From Spirochaetales bacterium (GTDB taxonomy: Bacteria > Spirochaetota > Spirochaetia > UBA9216): 44,561 bases of DNA. This document shows, one piece after another, positions 1-6,418 of the stretch (position 1 is its first letter; each line of letters starts with the position of its first letter). Where the stretch lies: contig QKCC01000088.1 of assembly GCA_003245835.1 (NCBI GenBank), positions 1 to 44,561 of the forward strand. The letters are read 5' to 3'. Under the pieces are notes generated by a model. It was given only the letters and a program-made list of their open reading frames with translations, was not told where the DNA came from and made no database searches. A program made the position numbers and the translations under genes.

Positions 1-800
1 AGCGCGGCGCATTTTAGGGCTATGCTGCGAATCTGATCCAGCAGCACCCCGTCGTCCCCTGAAAAATCGAGGCTGCGCGCGGACATCCTGTAGGCATCCG
101 AGGTCTCATCCCACTTGGAACTGTAATCCAGAAACGGGTTCCGGCGATCGGAGTCCGTGTACAAAATCTCGGATGGCGGAAGAAGGGCCCAGCCTCCGTC
201 TGCATCCGCAACCATTCCTATGTTTATTTCCCTGCCCGGCAGAAAAGCCTCGGCAAAGACTCCGCGTGGTTCGCGGGACAGCCTGTCTTCCGCTTCCGCC
301 GCAGAATCAGCATCAAATACCGAATCGGGGGTCATGCCTGCCGAGCCGTGCTCCCAGATCGATTTTATAATATAGCGCCCGGGAACAAAGCCGTCACCAA
401 GGTCGACAGTTCCGGGGCGACCGCCCTGCTCAATCCGCCGGGGGGTGGGAATGCTGCCGAGGGCCATCTGCCGTTTTGCCAGAAGTTTGTTTGAAGTAAG
501 ATACAGCGCGTCGGCGCTGCATCCGGTATAGCCGCACCCCTCCTGTTCGAGCAGCAGGACCGGCAGGGCTATTAGCCGCCCTTCACCCATCCTCGGGTCG
601 GTCAGGTTGAAAAACAGGTGATCGCGCCGATCACGCAGATCGCGGCGGAACGAACTCAGATCCTCAGGCACAGGCAGCTCTTCTACACTGTGACCAAGAA
701 CCCTGAGGGCTTTACCGACTGCATTAACCTGTTCGATTGTGTCCAGATCATCCGGGCCGGCATCCGGACCGGGGCTGTTATAAAGCAGCGACAGGTTCAC
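1..800 (-). CDS. D-Ala-D-Ala ligase-like ATP-grasp protein, partial (C-terminus beyond window)
   Basis: An open frame runs from a GTG at 800-798 to the window edge (266 codons), without any ATG start. The first third has the Ddl N-lobe pattern (FFNLTDP, then GYTGCSADALYLTSNKLL, equivalent to the YTGS...DK segment of Ddl). The ATP-grasp lobe follows (YIIKSIWEHGSAGM, then FAEAFLPGREINIGMV). The metal-binding C-terminal EVN segment lies outside the window. The gene starts 23 bp inside the upstream ligase gene, so translation is probably coupled. It is clearly a paralogue of the upstream ligase but diverged. The family joins a carboxylate to an amine through an acyl phosphate using ATP. The substrate is unknown; placement behind kamA suggests beta-lysine or a peptide of it (inference). 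Confidence 0.75.
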   Translation of the reverse strand, partial: MNLSLLYNSPGPDAGPDDLDTIEQVNAVGKALRVLGHSVEELPVPEDLSSFRRDLRDRRDHLFFNLTDPRMGEGRLIALPVLLLEQEGCGYTGCSADALYLTSNKLLAKRQMALGSIPTPRRIEQGGRPGTVDLGDGFVPGRYIIKSIWEHGSAGMTPDSVFDADSAAEAEDRLSREPRGVFAEAFLPGREINIGMVADADGGWALLPPSEILYTDSDRRNPFLDYSSKWDETSDAYRMSARSLDFSGDDGVLLDQIRSIALKCAA

Positions 801-1803
801 AGGCTGCCGGAGTCTCTTTCAGAAGTCCGGTCCGCTCGAGAGCCGAATCCATAATCCGCCCGATAAGTTCTTTATAGCTTATCCCTGACAACCTGCACAG
901 GATAGGCAGATCTGAATCAACCGGGTTCAGCCCGGCAAGAGGATTAACCTCTATAAAGTTGGGAATACCCGCAGCATCCAGCCGAATATCAATTCTTCCG
1001 CCGTCACGGCAGCCCAGACCCCTCCAGGCTGCAAGTGCAACTTCTTCGCATGCACTGCCCAGTTTACCGTCGATAAGCCGGTATTCGACCCGGTCGAGGT
1101 AGTTTTTCTTGGTTTCGTACGAGTACGAGGCTCCTGAAAGTTCCTGGTTAAAAACAACCTCCATCGGCTTAAATGCTGTAGCGGCTGATCCTGTGCCGAT
1201 GATTCCAACGGTAAACTCCCTTCCCGGAAGGAAGGTTTCGACCAGCACCGGCTGGCGGTAGGCTTCCAGAAGCTCAGCGCAAATCGACTCCAGGTCGGTA
1301 CGGTTGTGCACAAGGGAACGATCACTGATGCCCTTTCCCGTTCCTTCGGCTGCCGGTTTAACGAACAGCGGAAACGGCAGGGACAGATCTTTCAGATCTT
1401 CCATAGTGTTTAAAATCAGAAAATCAGCTGTGGGCACACCTATGTTCTTCAGAACATGCTTGGTCATACCCTTGTGAAGGGTAAGCCCGAGTACCATCGG
1501 GTCGGAAAAGGTATAGGGAATCCGGTAAGCATCCAGCAGCGCCGGAATCTGGGCCTCTCGGCTCAGACCGAACATGCCTTCCGCAATATTGAAGACAATG
1601 TCCCAGCGTTCACCCGCGGCAAGCTGTTCCACCAGGGAATGGACTCCGCCGATTCTACACGGCTCATGCCCGAGCGCCCGGAGGGATTCTTCGATCCCCT
1701 CTATAGTTTCACGTGTATCGAGTTCAGCAGTCTCTTCCGCTGAATAATTTCTTGCAAGATATTCATCTCTCAGATCGTATGTCATGCCGATCTTAATTTT
1801 CAT
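778..1803 (-). CDS. D-Ala-D-Ala ligase-like ATP-grasp ligase
   Basis: The 341-residue product has a full Ddl-type ATP-grasp fold: N-lobe with the VFNIAEGM segment, lid and Lys region IPYTFSDPMVLGLTLHKGMTK, nucleotide lobe LFVKPAAEGTGKGISD, FLPGREFTVG, and C-terminal metal site FIEVNPLAGLNPVDSDLP. Length and motif order match D-Ala-D-Ala ligases, but the specificity residues cannot be assigned by eye. The ATG at 1803 overlaps the kamA stop (TGATG), so the two genes are translationally coupled; an in-frame TTG directly before it is less likely. A cell-wall Ddl would normally sit with mur or fts genes. Here it sits between KamA and a second ligase, so a role in joining beta-lysine or a related amino acid is more plausible (inference). 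Confidence 0.85.
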   Translation of the reverse strand: MKIKIGMTYDLRDEYLARNYSAEETAELDTRETIEGIEESLRALGHEPCRIGGVHSLVEQLAAGERWDIVFNIAEGMFGLSREAQIPALLDAYRIPYTFSDPMVLGLTLHKGMTKHVLKNIGVPTADFLILNTMEDLKDLSLPFPLFVKPAAEGTGKGISDRSLVHNRTDLESICAELLEAYRQPVLVETFLPGREFTVGIIGTGSAATAFKPMEVVFNQELSGASYSYETKKNYLDRVEYRLIDGKLGSACEEVALAAWRGLGCRDGGRIDIRLDAAGIPNFIEVNPLAGLNPVDSDLPILCRLSGISYKELIGRIMDSALERTGLLKETPAACEPVAAL

Positions 1804-3173
1804 CAACAGGCCCCTCCGTCAAGGCTGTCGTCGGGATAAGCATAAAGCTTTCCCTCGTAGTTCTTCAGTATCAGGGAGCCGTCGGAGGTTCCCTGGATGT
1901 AATCCGGACTTATAGGGATCTTGCCGCCTCCGCCGGGGGCGTCAATTACGTAATGCGGCACCGCATAACCCGAGGTGAAACCCCTTATTCCGCGAATCAG
2001 TTCAATACCGTCCCGAACCGTTGTACGAAAATGAGCAGAGCCGGCAATGGGGTCGCACTGGTAAAGGTAATAAGGCTTCACCCTTATCTTCATCAGGTTC
2101 TGAAACAAAGCGGTCATAGTCTCGACCCGGTCGTTCACACCCTTCAGCAGAACAGTCTGGCTGCCCAGCGGAATACCTGCGTCGGCGAGCCTGCGGCAGG
2201 CCTCGGCTGATTCCGGGGTAATCTCATCGGGATGGGTACTGTGAATGCTCATCCAGAGCGGGTGATACTTCCGCAGCATTTTAACAAGGCTGGCTGTAAT
2301 TCTCTGCGGCAGAACCATGGGAACCTTGGTTCCGATCCGGATAATTTCAACATGGGGAATCTCACGCAGGCGCCTGAGCAGATACTCAAGACGGTTTTCA
2401 GGCATAGTCAGCGGATCACCGCCGGAAATCAGCACATCACGCACTTCCGGATGCAGACTGATGTATTCCAGGGCCTGGTCCCAATCGGATCGCGAAAGTC
2501 CGGCATCTCCGTCGCCCACAACGCGCGATCTTGTACAGTAACGGCAGTTTACGGAACAAACATTGGTGGCCAGAAAAAGAACCCTGTCGGGATACCGGTG
2601 AAAAAGCCCGGGGGCTTTGCAGCAGCCCTCTTCGTGAAGAGGATCTTCCGACTCCCCGTCGCTTAGACTGAGTTCTTCCGGAACAGGAATTACGGTCCTG
2701 CGCAGCGGCTGGTCCGGATCTGCCGGATCAACCAGTGACGCGTAATACGGAGTCAGTGCCAAAGGCAGTTTTCCGCCTGACAGCACCATTGCGGTTTTTT
2801 CTCCGGCGGAAAGGCTGAAGAGCCTTTCAAGACCGTCAAGGGTCCTGATCCGGTTTCGGAACTGCCACTGCCAGCTGTTCCAGTCTTCGTCGGAGGCTTC
2901 AGGATAGTAAATGTCCCTGAAAGCACGGCTTCTGGCGCTCATGACCGGAAAAGAGTTTCTGTTTATTCTTACGGATTTAGGATTCCGTACGGACACTTCA
3001 GGCTTCAGAATCTGAAGCACAGAACCGGGAGGTTCCTCGTCTTCGGGGCTGCTAGTTAAAACGGAACCGGATGGTAACGGGTCAGGGTCCTCGTCCCCGG
3101 AATGGTTTTCGTTAAGTGATGAGAGAGCTGCACAGTTGTTGTTTGATTGTTGACGAATCAGATTTGTAATCAT
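1803..3173 (-). CDS. kamA: Lysine 2,3-aminomutase (KamA family radical SAM, PLP)
   Basis: The enzyme interconverts L-lysine and L-beta-lysine with SAM, a [4Fe-4S] cluster and PLP. The cluster motif is C206-x3-C210-x2-C213 (CSVNCRYC), the SAM-binding GGDP is at about 251-254, and the PLP lysine is K418 in DAPGGGGKIP. D374 (YQCDP) and D411 (VIDAPGG) match the two aspartates that hold the substrate epsilon-amino group in lysine 2,3-aminomutase, which argues against EpmB or a glutamate aminomutase. The product has 456 residues with a roughly 95-residue N-terminal extension rich in Ser, Asp, Glu and Pro, which is low complexity and of unknown role. The start at 3173 has GAGG 11 nt upstream. The usual partner acetyltransferase ablB is absent; two ATP-grasp ligases follow instead. 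Confidence 0.9.
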   Translation of the reverse strand: MITNLIRQQSNNNCAALSSLNENHSGDEDPDPLPSGSVLTSSPEDEEPPGSVLQILKPEVSVRNPKSVRINRNSFPVMSARSRAFRDIYYPEASDEDWNSWQWQFRNRIRTLDGLERLFSLSAGEKTAMVLSGGKLPLALTPYYASLVDPADPDQPLRRTVIPVPEELSLSDGESEDPLHEEGCCKAPGLFHRYPDRVLFLATNVCSVNCRYCTRSRVVGDGDAGLSRSDWDQALEYISLHPEVRDVLISGGDPLTMPENRLEYLLRRLREIPHVEIIRIGTKVPMVLPQRITASLVKMLRKYHPLWMSIHSTHPDEITPESAEACRRLADAGIPLGSQTVLLKGVNDRVETMTALFQNLMKIRVKPYYLYQCDPIAGSAHFRTTVRDGIELIRGIRGFTSGYAVPHYVIDAPGGGGKIPISPDYIQGTSDGSLILKNYEGKLYAYPDDSLDGGAC

Positions 3174-3234
3174 CTTTTTCTAATCCTCATTGCCTGAAGT
3201 TATCAAATCGCTTCGGCTCGGATAAGAAAGAATT

Positions 3235-3281
3235 CCGCAACCAGGTTGCGGATGGATGCCGAACTGCAGACTAATCTGCAG
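3235..3281. repeat. Two adjacent perfect hairpins in the kamA leader
   Basis: An 8-bp inverted repeat with a one-base centre (CCGCAACC a GGTTGCGG, 3235-3251) is followed 12 bp later by a 7-bp one with a 4-base loop (CTGCAGA ctaa TCTGCAG, 3264-3281). Both lie in the 309-bp region between kamA and the divergent rubredoxin gene, within about 110 bp upstream of the kamA start. They could be operators, or RNA hairpins in the kamA leader. They do not resemble the lysine riboswitch in arrangement. Confidence 0.6.
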
Positions 3282-3349
3282 AATCGAATAAAAACATCAC
3301 TAATGAATAAGATCATCTTTTTAAAAAAAAAGTCAATAGGTTTTTTTTC

Positions 3350-3382
3350 GTATATCCGAACATAAAAACCGTGCGGATATAC
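3350..3382. promoter_or_regulatory. 9-bp inverted repeat between kamA and the rubredoxin gene
   Basis: GTATATCCG (3350-3358) and CGGATATAC (3374-3382) form a perfect inverted repeat with a 15-bp spacer. It sits about 50 bp upstream of the putative rubredoxin promoter and about 180 bp upstream of kamA, so it could control either gene. The symmetry and AT-rich ends fit a dimeric repressor or activator site. No regulator can be assigned. Confidence 0.5.
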
Positions 3383-3434
3383 CTGTTTAAAATAGTAATA
3401 AATACTTTCATAGTAAGGATTTATAATATTTTGG

Positions 3435-3463
3435 TTGACGCGGGACCGGAGTTCCGTTAGGCT
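3435..3463 (+). promoter_or_regulatory. Putative sigma70-type promoter of the rubredoxin-ferredoxin pair
   Basis: TTGACG (3435-3440) is followed after 17 bp by TAGGCT (3458-3463), a weak -10 box. A strong Shine-Dalgarno sequence (AAGGGGG) follows 7 nt before the ATG at 3483. The good -35 and poor -10 suggest a regulated promoter. Confidence 0.45.
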
Positions 3464-3482
3464 GTCCTAAGGGGGTTAAATA

Positions 3483-4157
3483 ATGAAATTATTCATTTGC
3501 TCAATCTGCGGGTTTATATATGATGAGGCTTCCGGTTATCCTGATGGAGGTATCTCACCGGGCACTATATGGAATGATGTTCCGGCATCATTCGTCTGCC
3601 CGTTATGCGGCGCTTCAAAAACCGATTTTAAAGAGAAACCGGAAACAGGGTCCAATCCTGCCGGGGCAGCCGTCCCGGACATCTCCCGCACACAGCCTGA
3701 GAACGTCGGTTATTCGGCAGCTGAGCTTTCAGCCGTTTTTTCAAATCTGGCAAAAGGCGGAGAAAAGCAGTACGATCCCGAACTATCGGCATTGTATCAG
3801 GAGCTTTCGAACTATTATAAGTCAAAATCAAAATCGGCAGACAAACACGGTTTTAAAAGCCTTGATGCACTTCTTCAGACAGATTTATCTTCCGGTTTTT
3901 CTTTTGCAAACAGGACAGCGGCCGAATACCATGACCGCGGAGCACTCAGAGCCCTCAAATGGTCCGAACAGGTATCACGCATGATCAGCTCACATTTAAA
4001 CAAGATTACCGACGGCTCGGCAGGCTTTATCGAGAATACAAACCTGTATGTCTGCGAAATTTGCGGGTTCATTTATGTAGGCGATGAAAAACCTGAAATC
4101 TGCCCGATCTGCAAGGTTCCGAACTCAAAAATGACTCAAATCAGGAGGGCTGCCTGA
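3483..4157 (+). CDS. Double rubredoxin (N- and C-terminal Fe(Cys)4 domains)
   Basis: The 224-residue cytoplasmic protein has a complete rubredoxin at the N-terminus (C6, C9, C39, C42; FICSICGFIYDE then FVCPLCGAS). It ends with a shorter rubrerythrin-type rubredoxin (C191, C194, C207, C210; YVCEICGFIYVGDEKPEICP). About 130 mostly helical residues separate the two and show no recognisable Glu/His di-iron pattern. Such proteins carry electrons to oxygen- or peroxide-reducing enzymes in anaerobes. The next gene starts 1 bp after the stop codon and encodes a ferredoxin-like protein, so the two probably act as an electron-transfer pair. It is not a canonical rubrerythrin because the ferroxidase EXXH motifs are missing from the middle part. 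Confidence 0.8.
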   Translation: MKLFICSICGFIYDEASGYPDGGISPGTIWNDVPASFVCPLCGASKTDFKEKPETGSNPAGAAVPDISRTQPENVGYSAAELSAVFSNLAKGGEKQYDPELSALYQELSNYYKSKSKSADKHGFKSLDALLQTDLSSGFSFANRTAAEYHDRGALRALKWSEQVSRMISSHLNKITDGSAGFIENTNLYVCEICGFIYVGDEKPEICPICKVPNSKMTQIRRAA

Positions 4158-4158
4158 T

Positions 4159-4665
4159 ATGCATGCTGTAAGAAATATCCGTTTATGTACGAAAGACTGT
4201 CTTTGCCTTTACGTCTGCCCCACCGGCGCCACAGACACAGAAACCGGTCAAATTGATCCCGGCACCTGCATCAGCGGATGCCGTCTTTGCGTCGACGCCT
4301 GCCCGTCACACGCCATATCTCTGGTTCCGGAAGAATATCCCAGACAGCAGGAGAAAACCGACGCGGTTAAAAAGGCCCTGGGAGTTCTGTCGAAAAGCAA
4401 GACTGAACAGGAATTGACGGCATTTGAAATCGCGAAGGATTCAGAAAACCCCTTAATTGTGCAATTTGCCGAAGCCGTCGCCATGTCGAACCGTATAATG
4501 GCCGAAGATCTGTTACGTGAAGCAGGATTCATGCTGCCTCAAAGCGATGAAGCACTGACCCTGCTGAAGTCCCTGGCAGCATACGAAAAATCAGACAGCT
4601 TTCCGAAAGAAGCCGCAGAAAAACTCATACGAAAACTTGAAAAAATAAATTCAGCTGCGGTGTAG
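4159..4665 (+). CDS. Two-cluster ferredoxin-like protein with helical C-terminal extension
   Basis: The first 50 residues carry two Fe-S cysteine sets: C10, C14, C16, C20 (CTKDCLCLYVCP) and C37, C41, C44, C48 (CISGCRLCVDACP). The second fits a 4Fe-4S ferredoxin; the first has an irregular C-x3-C-x-C-x3-C-P spacing. The remaining 110 residues are charged and helical with no recognised domain. The gene follows the double rubredoxin by 1 bp, with AGGAGG from the end of that gene serving as ribosome binding site. It probably passes electrons to or from the rubredoxin. The 168-residue length is well above a simple ferredoxin (55-80 residues). Confidence 0.75.
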   Translation: MHAVRNIRLCTKDCLCLYVCPTGATDTETGQIDPGTCISGCRLCVDACPSHAISLVPEEYPRQQEKTDAVKKALGVLSKSKTEQELTAFEIAKDSENPLIVQFAEAVAMSNRIMAEDLLREAGFMLPQSDEALTLLKSLAAYEKSDSFPKEAAEKLIRKLEKINSAAV

Positions 4666-4695
4666 AAGAAAAATCTGACGGGGCCTTAAAAAAGG

Positions 4696-6285
4696 CTAAC
4701 CGGCACGGCTGCCCTGAACGGGATCATCCAGATGCCCGTGGTCCCTGCCTCTGCCGCTCAGAATCAGGAAGTGCTCAGACGGCAGGGCATCCCAGAAACT
4801 GTCCGGGTAAATCCAGGTTTTACGCCGTTTCCATCTTCGGGCTTCGAGCGGTCCCCTCAGGATTTCCGGCTCCGCAGCGGTTGCAGAATTCGTATATTCC
4901 CGTTTCAGGCTGTTCAGCGCAATACCGTCGATCCGGCAGAACACATCTGCTCCGGTTACCTTAAGCCCGTACCGCTCCGGGTGGTTTCCAAAAGGAGTTC
5001 CCTTGTACAGTAGAAATTCACTGGCGGTATGGGAATGAATCCAGGGCCGGTTATCCTGAAGAAAACTGTATGTTTCTTCGGCTGCATTATCGTCGGATCC
5101 CGGCAGACCGAAGATCATCAGGGCCTGGTTAATAATTCCGGCTGTTGCGGAATCCCTTAGAACCCGCGCAACTTCTCCGGGGTTTGTTCCCTTATTTGCC
5201 AGATCCAGAAGCCTGGCGCTGCCGGATTCGACACCCCAGCTTATCCAGCGGCAGCCGGATTGCGACAGCAGGGTCATAACATCATTCGTCATATCCTCTG
5301 CAGGCCGGCCCATGAATGTGTACCGGATTGACAGATTCCGGGCTATTACCTCACGCGCAAACGGAACCAGAAAAGAGGCGTCAAGGTATTGATCCGTAAA
5401 ATAAAAATGACTTGCACCATAGGTTTTTCCGAAATATTCCAGCATATCAACGGCAGCCGCGGGTTCCGTGCAGCGGTACTGCCCGTATGAAAAATTATGC
5501 GCGCAGAACCGGCATCTTCGCCATTTACATCCCCGGGAGAACTGGACAGGGAGTACCGGTTCCGGGTTGAAATACGAAGAAAGATCAGCCCAGGAAAAAT
5601 CAGGCGGAACCAGTTTCTCAAAAGAAGGAACCTGCACCGGCAGTTCTCGAACAACCTTCCCGTCATGCCGTCGATAAAGCCCGGGGACCGGGGATTTTCC
5701 GTCTTCCCGAATAAAAACCTCCAGGGCAGCCTCGCCTTCCCCGGTAAAAACGCCTTCCAGCCAGGGAGCGGCATTCAAAAGATCAACCGGATCAGCAAGC
5801 AGCACAGAGGCTCCGCCCAGGTAAATTCGATCTTCACGTTCCCGTACAAGCCAGCGGGAAAACCCCAAAGAAAACAGAAACTGATCCGGAAAAAGGCACG
5901 AAAACATAACAGGTCCGTTCCCGGAAGGTATGGTTTGCGCAAGAAAATGGAACAGCTGATCAAGGTCATCCGGCAGTATTGCCGTATCAAGCCATCTGCG
6001 GACGGACTCCATCCGCCTTTCGGAATCACCCTTCAAAACCCGCTGCAGTGAAATCATGGGTTTATAGAATTCCTGTGAAAACATTCCCGTTTCTCCGCGG
6101 ATGAAACGCTTGTAATCACCCAACTTCTCGGACTGCCCGGTTAAATAATCCCAGTACCGGATATTCAGGTCCTGCACCAGAAGACGATCCGGACCCAGGG
6201 TTGAGTCAATGTGCGCTTTTAAAAATGAAACACCCAGCGGTACGGATGTCGGCGATGCTGCCGGAGGAAAGACAAGGCTGATCAT
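4696..6285 (-). CDS. B12-binding-domain radical SAM protein
   Basis: The 529-residue product has an N-terminal cobalamin-binding-like Rossmann domain (about 1-200; LVFPPAASPTSVPLG, then YLGGASVLL), followed by a radical SAM domain. The cluster motif RGCKWRRCRFC has C-x4-C-x2-C spacing (C253, C258, C261), not the usual C-x3-C-x2-C; this spacing is known in some B12-dependent subfamilies. SAM-side motifs such as WGVESGS and IFGLPG follow. Enzymes of this class methylate unactivated carbons or rearrange them, but no substrate can be read here. The gene converges with the ferredoxin gene (31 bp apart), and a small stem GCCTT/AAGGC at 4683-4696 lies between them. Confidence 0.75.
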   Translation of the reverse strand: MISLVFPPAASPTSVPLGVSFLKAHIDSTLGPDRLLVQDLNIRYWDYLTGQSEKLGDYKRFIRGETGMFSQEFYKPMISLQRVLKGDSERRMESVRRWLDTAILPDDLDQLFHFLAQTIPSGNGPVMFSCLFPDQFLFSLGFSRWLVREREDRIYLGGASVLLADPVDLLNAAPWLEGVFTGEGEAALEVFIREDGKSPVPGLYRRHDGKVVRELPVQVPSFEKLVPPDFSWADLSSYFNPEPVLPVQFSRGCKWRRCRFCAHNFSYGQYRCTEPAAAVDMLEYFGKTYGASHFYFTDQYLDASFLVPFAREVIARNLSIRYTFMGRPAEDMTNDVMTLLSQSGCRWISWGVESGSARLLDLANKGTNPGEVARVLRDSATAGIINQALMIFGLPGSDDNAAEETYSFLQDNRPWIHSHTASEFLLYKGTPFGNHPERYGLKVTGADVFCRIDGIALNSLKREYTNSATAAEPEILRGPLEARRWKRRKTWIYPDSFWDALPSEHFLILSGRGRDHGHLDDPVQGSRAG

Positions 6286-6418
6286 AGTGGACTGAAACTC
6301 CGTTCAAAACCTCATACAAAGTTTATTACAGATGGAATATCACCTACCGGCACAGCATGTCAAGCATGAAAATTCAGATTATATTTTCAAACATTCCTGC
6401 CGGGCTGCAGAGCTGTTG

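Noticed and set aside
618-854. A 78-codon plus-strand frame across the ligase-ligase junction
   Set aside because: It is antisense to two well-supported minus-strand ligase genes that overlap here, and its product has no recognisable features.
3174-3482. Lysine riboswitch upstream of kamA
   Set aside because: The leader is too short and has two simple hairpins, without the five-helix junction or conserved core expected of that riboswitch.
5497-6051. A 184-codon plus-strand frame inside the radical SAM gene
   Set aside because: The product is very basic with no domain, and the opposite strand encodes a convincing B12-radical SAM enzyme throughout.
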